DNA of 64,000 nucleotides, taken from Flavisolibacter ginsenosidimutans (lineage in GTDB: Bacteria > Bacteroidota > Bacteroidia > Chitinophagales > Chitinophagaceae). The position numbers were made by a program, and so were the translations under genes. A model generated the notes under the pieces. The model had not been told where the DNA came from. It searched no databases and saw only the letters and a program-made list of their open reading frames with translations. Within the stretch, counting starts at the first letter, position 1. The number at the start of each line of letters is the position of its first letter. Positions 35,210 through 44,198 of the stretch are shown in pieces. Location of the stretch: the NCBI RefSeq assembly GCF_007970805.1, contig NZ_CP042433.1, positions 620,001-684,000 of the forward strand, read 5' to 3'.

Positions 35210-35227
35210 GCAATCGTAAACGATTGC
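35210..35227. promoter_or_regulatory. 18-bp palindrome, possible operator
   Basis: GCAATCGTAAACGATTGC: 8-bp arms around AA. It is located about 40 bp past the stop of the IscA-like gene and about 170 bp before the start of the broken gene (both on the minus strand), so upstream of the latter. It resembles LacI-family operators by symmetry (AATCG..CGATT). No repressor gene is near. Confidence 0.35.
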
Positions 35228-35268
35228 GTACAAAATTGTTTTTTCTTAAAGAATGTGCAAGAATCGGC

Positions 35269-35613
35269 TTACACAGCGAAACTCGTCCCGCAACCACAAG
35301 TGCTGGAAGCGTTCGGGTTTTTAAAAGAAAACCCTCGGTTGTTCAAACCATTCTCCCAGTCTATTTCCATACCGGCCAAATAGAGTTCGTGTGCCTTGTC
35401 AATCACAAAACGAATGCCTTCGGATTCGTATTCGTTGTCATTGCCCGTAGCCTTATCAAAACCCAACACATAAGAAAGGCCCGAACAGCCGCCGCCTTTC
35501 ACGCCAATGCGTAAAATATTCGTTGCGTCAAAACCCGGTTCGTTCATCAGGCGTTTCAGTTCGGTTACGGCGCACGGCGCCAGTTTTACCGGCGCTTCTG
35601 TTATCGTGTTCAT
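35269..35613 (-). CDS. IscA/HesB family iron-sulphur cluster carrier
   Basis: 114 residues. The three conserved cysteines of A-type carriers are visible: GGGCSGLSY near residue 43 and STCGCGTSF at the C-terminus. Delivers Fe-S clusters to target proteins; the window itself encodes Fe-S enzymes (LutAB, the HdrD-like protein). It is divergent from the 35704 gene. ErpA and IscA cannot be told apart here. Confidence 0.92.
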   Translation of the reverse strand: MNTITEAPVKLAPCAVTELKRLMNEPGFDATNILRIGVKGGGCSGLSYVLGFDKATGNDNEYESEGIRFVIDKAHELYLAGMEIDWENGLNNRGFSFKNPNASSTCGCGTSFAV

Positions 35614-35678
35614 CGTTCAAATTTATATACATGGCCTCAACATCATGCCAATTGAAAAAAGCTGACAGGGTTTCACGT

Positions 35679-35686
35679 TATTTTTG
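35679..35686 (+). promoter_or_regulatory. -7 box TATTTTTG, with possible -33 TTG
   Basis: TATTTTTG matches TAnnTTTG, 17 bp before the ATG at 35704. A TTG at 35652-35654 is 24 bp upstream of the box, slightly longer than the usual 19-23. Confidence 0.4.
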
Positions 35687-35703
35687 CCGCCTAATAAAAC
35701 ATC

Positions 35704-36198
35704 ATGGAAGCATCAACGCTTAGCTTATTCGTTGCAGTATTGGCTTTGTTCATCGGCATCGTAGCGCTTTTGCGCACTTACCGCGAACCCAAAAAGGAAA
35801 CAGACGGCTTCAATACCAAGCCGCTGAAATTGCAGGCCTACGAGCGGCTGGTGATTTTGTGCGAACGCATCTCGCTGCCGGCTTTAATCAGCCGCACCAG
35901 CAGCCCCGACCTTTCGGCCAGAGAGATGCAATACATGCTCGTCGGAAACATTAAGCAAGAATTTGAATACAATACTTCGCAACAGATTTATGTGAGCCAG
36001 GCCGCATGGGAGTCTGTGCGCAATCTGCGCGACCAAACCTTGCTCATCATTAATTCCATTGCCCGTACTTTACCCGAAGACGCAAGGGCGCATGATTTAA
36101 ACAAAGGTCTGCTTGAAGCGATCATGAACCAGGACAACGCGGCCTTGCATACCTACACCCTGGACACCTTGAACGGCGAAGCAAAGAAGGCAATGTAA
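35704..36198 (+). CDS. Single-pass membrane protein, conserved in Bacteroidota
   Basis: 164 residues: one N-terminal helix (about 5-25) with a positively charged exit (RTYREPKK), followed by a helical cytoplasmic domain with [14 protein letters not shown] and [18 protein letters not shown] segments. Function unknown. It is followed 88 bp downstream by the methylmalonyl-CoA-mutase-type gene on the same strand. Confidence 0.7.
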   Translation: MEASTLSLFVAVLALFIGIVALLRTYREPKKETDGFNTKPLKLQAYERLVILCERISLPALISRTSSPDLSAREMQYMLVGNIKQEFEYNTSQQIYVSQAAWESVRNLRDQTLLIINSIARTLPEDARAHDLNKGLLEAIMNQDNAALHTYTLDTLNGEAKKAM

Positions 36199-36286
36199 GA
36201 CACCTTGCCAAACCCCTCCGACGAAGGGACTTTCTAAGCCAGAAACCCTGCTTACCAACGAAACTTTACGATTGCAATTTGCAGCC

Positions 36287-37846
36287 ATGAATAACAAAAA
36301 AGTTTTTACCGATTCGGACATTGAAATAAGGCCGGTTTATACCGAAGAAGGCAATCGGCCAACGGCAAACGAACAACCCGGCGAATTTCCTTTTACACGC
36401 GGCGTGCAACCCGACATGTACCGCGGTAAGCTTTGGACGATGCGGCAATACGCTGGTTTTTCTACAGCCGAAGAAAGCAACAAGCGTTATCATTATCTTC
36501 TTTCGCAAGGCGTGATGGGATTAAGCGTGGCTTTTGACTTGCCCACACAAATCGGTTACGACAGCGATCATCCATTGGCGGAAGGCGAAGTAGGCAAAGT
36601 GGGCGTTGCCATTGACTCTTTGCAAGACATGGAAACGCTTTTCAACGGTATTAAACTCGACGAGGTTTCTACGTCCATGACCATTAACGCGACGGGTTTT
36701 ATTCTTCTCGCTTTTTACGCGGCGCTGGCTAAAAAACAAGGTGCGGACATTAAGAAAATTTCCGGCACGATCCAGAACGATATTTTAAAAGAATACGCGG
36801 CACGCGGCACTTACATTTATCCGCCCAAACCTTCCATGCGCATCATCACCGACATTTTTGAATGGTGCAGCAAGGAAGTGCCCAAGTGGAACACCATCTC
36901 TATTTCGGGTTATCACATTCGCGAAGCGGGCAGCACCGCCGTGCAGGAAATTGCCTTCACGCTCAGCAACGGAAAAGCCTACGTAAAAGCGGCGCTGGAA
37001 AAAGGAATGGACATCAATGTTTTTGGCAAACGGCTTTCTTTCTTTTTTAATGCGCACAACAATTTGTTTGAAGAAGTAGCCAAGTTCAGGGCGGCGCGGC
37101 GCATGTGGGCCGGCATTATGAAAGAGCTTGGAGCCACCGATCCGAAAGCCATGATGCTTCGCTTTCACACGCAAACGGGTGGCAGCACGTTAACCGCGCA
37201 ACAACCGCTGAACAACATTGCAAGAGTAACGGTGCAAACGCTTGCGGCTGTGTTGGGAGGAACGCAATCGCTGCACACAAACGGTTACGACGAAGCTTTG
37301 AGTTTGCCTACGGAAGAAGCAGCCCGCATTGCTTTGCGAACGCAACAAATCGTGGCTTACGAAAGTGGTGCACCCGATACCGTTGACCCGCTTGCCGGTT
37401 CGTATTACGTGGAAGCGCTGACGGCTGAAGTGGAAGAAAAAGCGTGGCAACTGATTCGAAAAATAGACGCTTTGGGCGGAAGCGTGGCCGCCATTGAAAG
37501 CGGTTTTATGCAGGACGAGATTGCCCGCAGCGCTTACGCTTATCAACGCAAAATTGAAAGCGGTGAAAAGATCATTGTAGGCGTGAACAAGTTTCAAACG
37601 AAAGAAGAAAGCGGTACGCCGGTTTTTAGAATTGATGACAGCATTCGCGAAGAACAAATACAAAAACTAAAAGCCTTGAAAGAAAGCCGCGACAAGAAGG
37701 CCGTTGCTTCAGCATTGGAGGCTATTCGCTCAAGCGCTGTTGACGGAGGCAACCTGATGCCGCCGGTTGTTTTGGCGGTTGAGCAATACTGCACGCTTGG
37801 CGAGATTTCCGATGTGTTGCGCGGTGTTTTTGGGGAATACCGTTGA
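36287..37846 (+). CDS. Methylmalonyl-CoA mutase family, large (catalytic) subunit without B12 domain
   Basis: 519 residues from the ATG at 36287. Only the TIM-barrel acyl-CoA mutase domain is present: [22 protein letters not shown] (CoA-binding region), [32 protein letters not shown], and [27 protein letters not shown]. The C-terminal cobalamin-binding domain (DxHxxG) is absent, so a separate small B12 subunit is needed, as in two-subunit isobutyryl-CoA or ethylmalonyl-type mutases and some archaeal MCMs. No such subunit or meaB-like chaperone lies in the window. Substrate could be methylmalonyl-, isobutyryl- or a related acyl-CoA. Confidence 0.9.
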   Translation: MNNKKVFTDSDIEIRPVYTEEGNRPTANEQPGEFPFTRGVQPDMYRGKLWTMRQYAGFSTAEESNKRYHYLLSQGVMGLSVAFDLPTQIGYDSDHPLAEGEVGKVGVAIDSLQDMETLFNGIKLDEVSTSMTINATGFILLAFYAALAKKQGADIKKISGTIQNDILKEYAARGTYIYPPKPSMRIITDIFEWCSKEVPKWNTISISGYHIREAGSTAVQEIAFTLSNGKAYVKAALEKGMDINVFGKRLSFFFNAHNNLFEEVAKFRAARRMWAGIMKELGATDPKAMMLRFHTQTGGSTLTAQQPLNNIARVTVQTLAAVLGGTQSLHTNGYDEALSLPTEEAARIALRTQQIVAYESGAPDTVDPLAGSYYVEALTAEVEEKAWQLIRKIDALGGSVAAIESGFMQDEIARSAYAYQRKIESGEKIIVGVNKFQTKEESGTPVFRIDDSIREEQIQKLKALKESRDKKAVASALEAIRSSAVDGGNLMPPVVLAVEQYCTLGEISDVLRGVFGEYR

Positions 37847-37869
37847 GGTGATTTTTGTCAAAGAAAAAA

Positions 37870-37894
37870 GGCATCGTATTGACGATGCCTTTTT
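37870..37894. terminator. Bidirectional rho-independent terminator
   Basis: Perfect 8-bp stem GGCATCGT/ACGATGCC (37870-37877 with 37882-37889), loop ATTG, A-run before and T-run after, between convergent genes. Confidence 0.9.
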
Positions 37895-37915
37895 CTTGGT
37901 TGCGACAGAATGAAT

Positions 37916-38545
37916 CTACATTTTCGCTTTGTTTATTGCCTGTGCCGAATCAAGATGTGTTTTCAACGTAGGCAATGTTTTGGCCGCCCAGGCTTTCAGG
38001 TCCGGATCGGTTGCGTTGGATGCTTCTTTTTCAAACTCGGCTACGTCTTTCTTGTGGTCGTCCAGCATCATGCTCATGTAATGATGATCGAAATCCTTTC
38101 CTTTCATTTTTCCCATTTCATCAATATGCTTTTGTTCGTTGGCAGGCAAGGCAGCCGGCAGTGTAATGCCTTTAGCCGATGCAAGCGACATTAATTCGGA
38201 GTTGGCTTTGCTGTGATCGCTTACCATCATCGAGCCAAAAGCTTTTACGCGGTCGTTCATGGCGTTTGTTTGCGCTACGTTGCCGGCACTTACTTCCATC
38301 ATTCCGCCCGTGGCGGCTTTCATTACAAATTCAGAATCTTTTGCGTTCAGCGGTGTTTTGCTGGCAGTGGTAGCAGGCGTGGACATCTTGTTCATTGTGT
38401 CGTTAGTGGTGGTTGCCGTGTTTGTGGTTGTACTCATGTGGCTTGAGTCGGTTGTGGAAGTGGTGCTGTTGTCTGAACCGCTGTTGCAGGCAACGAGTGC
38501 GCCGCAAAGGGCAAAGCAGGAAAAGACAAGGTTCATTTTTTTCAT
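37916..38545 (-). CDS. DUF4142 lipoprotein
   Basis: 209 residues. Lipobox ALVACN (Cys20), a low-complexity Ser/Thr/Asn linker (about 25-60), then the DUF4142 four-helix bundle: DSEFVMKAATGGMMEVSAGNVAQ, FGSMMVSDHSKANSELM with a His, and YMSMMLDDHKKDVAEFEKEA with a His. The bundle recalls ferritin-like DUF305/DUF4142 proteins; function unknown. It is divergent from the serine hydrolase gene. Confidence 0.9.
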   Translation of the reverse strand: MKKMNLVFSCFALCGALVACNSGSDNSTTSTTDSSHMSTTTNTATTTNDTMNKMSTPATTASKTPLNAKDSEFVMKAATGGMMEVSAGNVAQTNAMNDRVKAFGSMMVSDHSKANSELMSLASAKGITLPAALPANEQKHIDEMGKMKGKDFDHHYMSMMLDDHKKDVAEFEKEASNATDPDLKAWAAKTLPTLKTHLDSAQAINKAKM

Positions 38546-38724
38546 GATTGATGATTTTGGGATTATTCGCTAAAAATTTATGCCAACTAAAGCGAATACG
38601 TTGAGACTGTATTTTGCAGGCTAAAAGCCAAATAGCCTTGCTTGCTTCAACGCGTTGTTTTCTTTTCGAGGAATTAATTCTGCATCGTGAAAATTGATTT
38701 ATTTTAACGCTGAACTCATCCGTT

Positions 38725-40239
38725 ATGAACAAAACGTTTTTCTTTTTTTCTTTTTTGCTGCTTTCATTTTTCAGTTATTCCCAAACTCCTTCGTTCGTCA
38801 AAGACAGCCTTGACAGTTATGTTGCAAAAGGCTTAAAGGACTGGGATCTTCCGGGACTTTCCGTTGTCATTGTGAAAGACGGCAAAGTGGTGCTGATGAA
38901 AGGCTACGGCGTTCGCGACGTTTCTTCGGGCAAGCCGGTGGACGAGAACACACTGTTTATGATTGCCAGCAACACCAAGCTTTTCACGGGTACGTCGCTG
39001 GCGCTTTTGGAAACAAGGGGAAAACTTAACCTTAACGACAAAATCACCAAATACTTTCCCGATTATCGCTTGTATGATTCCACAACAACCAAACTGGTTA
39101 CCATCCGCGATTTGCTTACGCACCGCATCGGCACCAAAACGTTTCAGGGCGACTTTACTTTTTTGGATACAAAACTGAGCCGCGAAGAAATCATGAAACG
39201 CATGAGGCTTTTAAAGCCGTCGCAAATCTTCCGGCAGGATTACGGCTATTGCAACAGTTGCTTTTTAACTGCGGGACAAGTCATTCCGGTTGTTACCGGC
39301 CAGGCGTGGGAAAATTTTGTGCAAGACACAATCCTTACGCCGTTAGGCATGAAGAACACGATGATTTTGTCAACGGGAGTAGAGAAACAGCCAAACGTGG
39401 CCGTGCCTTACACCACGCTTTATACCAATACGGTTACACGTGTGCCTTACGACAATTGGAACAACTTTGCTCCCGCGGCAAGCATCATCAGCAATGTGAA
39501 CGAGCTTTCGCACTGGTTGCTTTTTCAGTTGGACAGCGGACGTTACAACGGCCAGCGCATTTTGCCCTGGAGCGTATTGCAAAAAACAAGAGACGTGAAC
39601 ATCATCACGGGAAGCCGAAAGTCGGCGGCTTTCCCAATTCATTTCAGAGGCTATGGATTGGGCTTGAACGCGGCCGATTACAACGGCCGGCAGGTTTACT
39701 GGCACACCGGCGGCGCTGTGGGCATGGTGAGCAACGTGTGCTTTGTGCCCGAGGAAAATTTGGGCATTGCCATCCTGACCAACAACGACAACCAGAATTT
39801 TTTTGAAGCGCTGCGCTATCAAATTCTCGACGCGTATTTAGGCGTGACTTATGTGAATCGCAGTCTTCAGCAATTAGGTGGTTTCAAAAGGGGAATGCAA
39901 CAGCAAATGCGGGAAATTGAAGGATGGCGGGCAAGAGTGAAAGGTGCGCAGCCGCAGTTGTCTCTCTCGGCTTACGCAGGCGTTTATACAAACGAATTGT
40001 ACGGCGACATTACCGTGAGCGAAATTGGCAAAACTCTCCGCATTAATTTTTCGACAAAGCCTGATCTGTCGGCAACACTCACCTACATGGACAACGGCGA
40101 GTGGCTGATGGAATACAACAACATCGAGTACGGCATCTTCGCCATCAAATTTGACATTGCGGGCAACAAAGTAAAATCCGTTAACACCAAGCAAAACGAC
40201 TTTGTGGAATACGACCCGTACACGTTTGTGAAAAAGTGA
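38725..40239 (+). CDS. Serine hydrolase of the beta-lactamase/class C family
   Basis: 504 residues, signal peptide 1-19 (cleavage near YSQT). Catalytic motif SNTK (S-x-x-K), second-motif-like YCN, and HTGG as the third motif. A C-terminal DUF3471-like domain lies near 410-500. Such proteins include esterases, D-aminopeptidases and penicillin-binding-like enzymes; a true beta-lactamase is unlikely. Acts in the periplasm. Convergent with the gmhB-like gene. Confidence 0.9.
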   Translation: MNKTFFFFSFLLLSFFSYSQTPSFVKDSLDSYVAKGLKDWDLPGLSVVIVKDGKVVLMKGYGVRDVSSGKPVDENTLFMIASNTKLFTGTSLALLETRGKLNLNDKITKYFPDYRLYDSTTTKLVTIRDLLTHRIGTKTFQGDFTFLDTKLSREEIMKRMRLLKPSQIFRQDYGYCNSCFLTAGQVIPVVTGQAWENFVQDTILTPLGMKNTMILSTGVEKQPNVAVPYTTLYTNTVTRVPYDNWNNFAPAASIISNVNELSHWLLFQLDSGRYNGQRILPWSVLQKTRDVNIITGSRKSAAFPIHFRGYGLGLNAADYNGRQVYWHTGGAVGMVSNVCFVPEENLGIAILTNNDNQNFFEALRYQILDAYLGVTYVNRSLQQLGGFKRGMQQQMREIEGWRARVKGAQPQLSLSAYAGVYTNELYGDITVSEIGKTLRINFSTKPDLSATLTYMDNGEWLMEYNNIEYGIFAIKFDIAGNKVKSVNTKQNDFVEYDPYTFVKK

Positions 40240-40243
40240 AAAG

Positions 40244-40329
40244 GTGAGAAGTCAAACGTGAGACGTGAGACAGAAGTGAACTAAAATTAAAAGGCTTTAC
40301 GGTTTCACGTTTCACGTTTGACTTCTCAC
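40244..40329. repeat. 18-bp inverted repeat (large hairpin) between convergent genes
   Basis: GTGAGAAGTCAAACGTGA at 40244-40261 and its exact reverse complement at 40312-40329, spaced by 50 nt. The inner arms also carry repeated GTGAGACGTGAG and CACGTTTCACG units. Likely a transcription end point for both genes; also a possible REP-like element. Confidence 0.65.
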
Positions 40330-40344
40330 TTGAGCCAATGGCGA

Positions 40345-40902
40345 TTAGCCCACACACACTGCTTCGGCAAATTCTTGCAGCGAAGCAAAGCGCAAATCAA
40401 TATCGGGATGTGGGAAAGGAACTTCGGGATTTGTGGTAGCTACGAACACGGTGAACATACCGGCAGCACGGCCAAAGCGCATGTCGCTTGGCTTGTTGCC
40501 CACCATGATGCTTTTGGTAAAATCCACTTCGGGAAAATCTTTTCTGGCTTGTAAAGCCATGCCGTGATTGGGTTTACGCATGGGGCTTTCGTCGTCTAAA
40601 TCAGTGCAGGCATAAATGCGGTCAATGCGGCCGCCAACAATCTCCACCTCGCGGTGCATTTCGTAGTGAATGGTGTCCAACGCTTCTTGCGTCATCAGAC
40701 CTTTTCCCACGCCTTTTTGATTGGTCACGATGATGATGCGGCCAAAGGCATCGCTTAATTTTTTAAAGGCTTCCAATACGCCTTTGCTAAAGATGAAGTA
40801 ATCCCAATGCAAAATGTATTCGCCCAGCTTCTCGTCGTTGATCACGCCGTCGCGGTCAAGAAAAAGCGTCCAGTCGCGGGTGATCTTTTTTAAGTCCGGC
40901 AT
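40345..40902 (-). CDS. HAD-IIIA phosphatase, GmhB-like
   Basis: 185 residues. HAD motif I FLDRDGVIN, motif II VTNQKGVGKG, motif III RKPNHGM, motif IV VGNKPSDMRFG. It resembles D,D-heptose 1,7-bisphosphate phosphatase, and lies directly downstream of gmhA (3 bp gap). The zinc-binding loop of GmhB (CxHxnCxCRKP) is replaced by ACTDLDDESPMRKPN, with a single Cys. The protein may be a heptose-bisphosphate or related sugar phosphatase acting without zinc. Confidence 0.8.
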   Translation of the reverse strand: MPDLKKITRDWTLFLDRDGVINDEKLGEYILHWDYFIFSKGVLEAFKKLSDAFGRIIIVTNQKGVGKGLMTQEALDTIHYEMHREVEIVGGRIDRIYACTDLDDESPMRKPNHGMALQARKDFPEVDFTKSIMVGNKPSDMRFGRAAGMFTVFVATTNPEVPFPHPDIDLRFASLQEFAEAVCVG

Positions 40903-40905
40903 GTA

Positions 40906-41487
40906 TTAATCGGCTTGTGCAAAATATTGTTCTTCGGCAAGCTGGCAAATGATGTGGCCAAGCAAGATGTGGCTTTCCTGGATGCGCGGCGTATCGGCGG
41001 AAGGAACGTTGATGAGATAATCGCTCAAACTTTTCAGCAGCCCGCCGGTTAAGCCGGTAAAGGCAATGGTGGTAATGCCTTTTGCTCTTGCGGCTTCAAA
41101 GGCTTTGACAATGTTGGCCGAATTGCCCGAAGTGGACAAGCCCACCAGCACATCGCCTTTTTGCATGGTGCCTTCCACCAATCTGGAATAAATTACGTCG
41201 AAGCTGTAATCATTGCCAACGGCCGTGAGGTAAGATGTGTTCACGTGCAAAGCCTCTGCGGGCAAGGCGTGACGGTCTTTGTAAAAGCGGCCGGAAAATT
41301 CCGCGGCCAGGTGTTGTGCATCGGCAGCGCTGCCGCCGTTGCCGCAGAAATAAAGCCGGCCGCCGTTCTTCAGCGCCGAAACAATTTTTGCCGTTGCATC
41401 CGCAACCGTTTGCAGCAAGGCTTCGTCGTTCAGCACTTGTTGCTTTACGGCAATGGAGGACTCAATAATACTTTTAATATTTTCCAT
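40906..41487 (-). CDS. gmhA: Sedoheptulose-7-phosphate isomerase (GmhA)
   Basis: 193 residues from the ATG at 41487 (MENIKSIIESSIAVKQQ), matching the normal length. The open frame continues to 41583, but that part is an inverted repeat. SIS domain with FCGNGGSAADAQHLAAEFSGR, ALHVNTSYLTAVGND and VGLSTSGNSANIV. It makes D-glycero-D-manno-heptose 7-phosphate, the first step of ADP- or GDP-heptose for lipopolysaccharide, exopolysaccharide or S-layer glycans. The kinase/nucleotidyltransferase (hldE or hddA/hddC) is not in the window. Confidence 0.92.
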   Translation of the reverse strand: MENIKSIIESSIAVKQQVLNDEALLQTVADATAKIVSALKNGGRLYFCGNGGSAADAQHLAAEFSGRFYKDRHALPAEALHVNTSYLTAVGNDYSFDVIYSRLVEGTMQKGDVLVGLSTSGNSANIVKAFEAARAKGITTIAFTGLTGGLLKSLSDYLINVPSADTPRIQESHILLGHIICQLAEEQYFAQAD

Positions 41488-41496
41488 AAAACGAGG

Positions 41497-41504
41497 CAAA
41501 GCTA
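41497..41504 (-). promoter_or_regulatory. -7 box TAGCTTTG of gmhA
   Basis: Minus-strand TAGCTTTG fits TAnnTTTG, 9 nt before the gmhA ATG. The inverted repeat lies just upstream. No TTG at -33. Confidence 0.35.
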
Positions 41505-41523
41505 ATGGAATGTTGGTTGATTG

Positions 41524-41592
41524 GTTGACTGGTTGATTAGTGAGAGTTCGAATATTTACACAACGACTCGCTTCACCAATCAACCAGTCAAC
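41524..41592. repeat. 20-bp imperfect inverted repeat between gmhA and the glycosyltransferase gene
   Basis: 41524-41543 pairs with 41573-41592 at 19 of 20 positions. Built of GTTGACTG/GTTGATT repeats. It sits at the 3' end of the glycosyltransferase gene and before gmhA, so it may end or attenuate transcription between them. Confidence 0.6.
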
Positions 41593-42731
41593 TACTCAAC
41601 TTTACGAGCCAACGCCACAATAGCCTCCACCAATTTCTCCCAGGAATATTTTTTCTTTTCTTCTCTTAATTGAGGAAGAAAAAAATCTTCGCCGAGCGAA
41701 TAGAATTGAAGAATTGCGCCGGCAATGCTTTGTGGGTTTGGCTCGGCTACAAGGCCAACTTTTTGATGTGGCACTAAGGCGGGCAAACCACCAACGTTTG
41801 TTACAATCATCGGCTTTTCGAAATGATAGGCGAGTGGTGTAACGCCACTTTGCGTAGCGTTGATGTACGGTTGAACAATGCAATCGCCTGCGCAGATATA
41901 ATTCTTTACATCCACATCAGCTATAAAATGATTGTGCAGGATGATACGGTTCTGAAGCTTGAACGTCGCTATTAAGTTTCGATAGGTCTCTTCGTCTTCG
42001 TAAAATTCTCCGGCGATAAGCAGCTTAATGTTTTGCTCTTTTATGCGTCGGTCAGCCATTGCCTGTAAAAGCAAATTGAGACCTTTGTAGCGCCGGATGA
42101 AACCGAAGAAAACAATGATCTTATCAGTAACCTGTAATCGTAACCTTCTTCTCGCTTTTTCTTTTGAAACCTTCTCCCCAAAATTGTCGTACAACGGATG
42201 CGGCACCAACACAGCGGGTTTTGTCTTTTCAAAGCTTCGCAAGTCAGTCAGCACTTTTTCGCTCATGGTCACAAAGGCATCGCAGGCCTTTAAAAAATAT
42301 TTCGTGAAGGGTTTGTCACCAAAGCGTTTTTCGTGCGGCACCACGTTGTCGGCAATGCAAATAATTTTCGTGTGATTGTTTTTCTTTAGTTGTCGCAGAA
42401 CTGTGCCAAGCGAAGGGCCCATCAGCGGCAACCAAAACCGCACGATAACAAGATCGGGTTTCCATTTTTTTAACTTTCTTCCGACACGCAGCCAGTTAAG
42501 CGGATGAACCGAATTGATTAAGCTGTGAATCGTCAAGTCTTCCGGCGCGGGTTCATCGGAGTATTGCGATTTACCCGGAAAAAGAAAGGACGGATATTGC
42601 AGCGAAAAGGAAACGATTTCGCAATCATAACCTTTTTCAATAAATTCTTTCGCCAGCCTGTGATTGAAGGTTGTGATGCCGCCGCCGCGCAAGGGATGAG
42701 CCGGCCCGATGATGAGCACCTTTTGCATCAC
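41592..42731 (-). CDS. Family 4-type glycosyltransferase
   Basis: 379 residues, GT-B fold. N-terminal LIIGPAHPLRGGGITTFNHRLA (nucleotide-sugar transferase glycine-rich loop), C-terminal FFGFIRRYKGLNLLLQAM and a truncated E-x7-E-like region (NATQSGVTPLAYHFEKPMIVTNVGG). Lacks a membrane helix. Its start overlaps the GT2 gene by 4 nt. Donor and acceptor unknown. Confidence 0.88.
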   Translation of the reverse strand: MMQKVLIIGPAHPLRGGGITTFNHRLAKEFIEKGYDCEIVSFSLQYPSFLFPGKSQYSDEPAPEDLTIHSLINSVHPLNWLRVGRKLKKWKPDLVIVRFWLPLMGPSLGTVLRQLKKNNHTKIICIADNVVPHEKRFGDKPFTKYFLKACDAFVTMSEKVLTDLRSFEKTKPAVLVPHPLYDNFGEKVSKEKARRRLRLQVTDKIIVFFGFIRRYKGLNLLLQAMADRRIKEQNIKLLIAGEFYEDEETYRNLIATFKLQNRIILHNHFIADVDVKNYICAGDCIVQPYINATQSGVTPLAYHFEKPMIVTNVGGLPALVPHQKVGLVAEPNPQSIAGAILQFYSLGEDFFLPQLREEKKKYSWEKLVEAIVALARKVE

Positions 42732-43669
42732 AAGCCAATTTTATCTTCGATGAGATAGGTATTTCGTCCCGGTGCGTTGCGTGCAATCAACTCGGAAATA
42801 AAACCCGCAAGAAACAATTGCATGCCGATGAGAATGGCCGTTAAGGCCAGATAAAAAACCGGGCGGTTGGTAAGGTTGAACTCGGGCGAAATAAATTTTG
42901 AGATGATAAGGTAAAGCGTGAAGCCCAAACCAATCAAAAAAAACAAGGTGCCCCACAAACCAAAAAAGTGCATCGGCCGTTTTGAAAATTTTCCCACGAA
43001 AGTGATGGAAAGCAAATCGAGAAAGCCGTTTACAAAACGCTCCCAGCCAAACTTGGTAACGCCGTATTTACGCTTGCGGTGTTCCACCACTTTTTCGCCA
43101 ATTTTTTTAAAGCCCGCCCACTTGGCCAGCACCGGAATGTAGCGGTGCATCTCGCCGTAAACTTCGATGCTTTTCACCACTTTTTTGCGATAGGCTTTGA
43201 GGCCGCAGTTAAAATCGTGCAGCTTTATTTTAGAAACACGGCTGGTTACGGCGTTAAAAAATTTGGAAGGAATATTTTTCGTCAGCGTGTTGTCGTAGCG
43301 AACTTTTTTCCAGCCGCTGATTAAATCGAAGCCATCGTCCACAATCATTTTGCGCAAGCCGGGAATTTCATCGGGACTGTCTTGCAAATCGGCGTCCATC
43401 GTTATCACCACGTCGCCCTGTGCGGCGCGAAAGCCTTCGTTCAGGGCCGCTGATTTTCCGTAGTTGCGCTGAAAGCGGATGCCTTTTATGGAAGTATTTG
43501 CGCGGCTCAATTCTTCAACAACATTCCAGGAGTTATCGGTGCTGCCATCGTCCACCAAAATAATTTCATAGGAATATTTGTTTTCGTTGCAAACACGGTT
43601 GATCCAGTCGCACAATTCGGGCAACGATTCTTCTTCATTCAAAAGCGGAACGACAATCGAAATGTCCAT
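42728..43669 (-). CDS. Family 2 glycosyltransferase with C-terminal membrane helices (DPM1/GtrB-like)
   Basis: 313 residues. GT-A domain: IVVPLLNEEESLPELCDWI, DDGSTDNSW, and DADLQDSPDEIPG (DxD). Two membrane helices near 235-258 and 272-297. Like GtrB and ArnC, it probably moves a sugar onto polyprenyl phosphate. It starts at the last base of the upstream DUF4199 gene, and overlaps the next gene by 4 nt. Confidence 0.92.
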   Translation of the reverse strand: MDISIVVPLLNEEESLPELCDWINRVCNENKYSYEIILVDDGSTDNSWNVVEELSRANTSIKGIRFQRNYGKSAALNEGFRAAQGDVVITMDADLQDSPDEIPGLRKMIVDDGFDLISGWKKVRYDNTLTKNIPSKFFNAVTSRVSKIKLHDFNCGLKAYRKKVVKSIEVYGEMHRYIPVLAKWAGFKKIGEKVVEHRKRKYGVTKFGWERFVNGFLDLLSITFVGKFSKRPMHFFGLWGTLFFLIGLGFTLYLIISKFISPEFNLTNRPVFYLALTAILIGMQLFLAGFISELIARNAPGRNTYLIEDKIGL

Positions 43670-44193
43670 TAAAGGGAAGTTGATTCAAAAGGATTTTTCG
43701 GGAGTTTTTTGGTAACAGCGGCGCCAATTAACGAGCCAACCGCACCAATCAAACAGAAAAAGAAAACGGAAGTGCCGATCATCACCACCCAAAAATATTT
43801 ATTTGTCATCTGCATCACGCTGTCAATATCGCGGTCAGTAACGTTCCGTTGCTTTTCCAACTCAAGCCGCGTTGCTTCCAATACTTTTTGTTTGATTTCG
43901 GGCATGACGAAAGAAAGAACCGTTAGAAAAACAACGAACATCAGCACCACGATCATTGACGCTTTAAAGCCATAGGAAAAGTAGTCGCCGAAAGTAGCCC
44001 GATAGTCTATGGTTTTCCCGTATCGCTGCACAAAAAAAACAATCCCGAAGATGATGATTAAATAACTGATCCATCCGCCGTTTGGTCCGGCGTTAGCGCC
44101 GCCGGCCACTGTCATAACTGTTGAAAACAAGATTACGGCGACAGAAATTAAAAGCCCCGCAACAATGTGACTTAATGGTTTTTTTTCTTCCAT
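43669..44193 (-). CDS. DUF4199 membrane protein
   Basis: 174 residues with four hydrophobic segments (about 10-30, 42-58, 75-98, 133-160) and a charged loop before the last. Matches the DUF4199 pattern. Function unknown; in this phylum the gene often lies between a dihydroorotase-like gene and a GT2 gene, as here, so a membrane accessory to the transferase is plausible. Confidence 0.82.
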   Translation of the reverse strand: MEEKKPLSHIVAGLLISVAVILFSTVMTVAGGANAGPNGGWISYLIIIFGIVFFVQRYGKTIDYRATFGDYFSYGFKASMIVVLMFVVFLTVLSFVMPEIKQKVLEATRLELEKQRNVTDRDIDSVMQMTNKYFWVVMIGTSVFFFCLIGAVGSLIGAAVTKKLPKNPFESTSL

Positions 44194-44198
44194 GAAAT

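Noticed and set aside
35052..35297. An 81-residue minus-strand frame between the IscA-like gene and the broken gene
   Set aside because: No domain; low-complexity Leu/Cys; overlaps the iscA-like stop region and the palindrome.
38725..40239. A true class C beta-lactamase (resistance gene)
   Set aside because: Carries S-x-x-K, but the third motif is HTG rather than KTG, and a DUF3471-like tail is present; these are typical of esterase-type serine hydrolases.
41497..41583. Extended GmhA start at 41583
   Set aside because: The extra residues are encoded by the inverted repeat and do not occur in GmhA; ATG 41487 gives the normal length.
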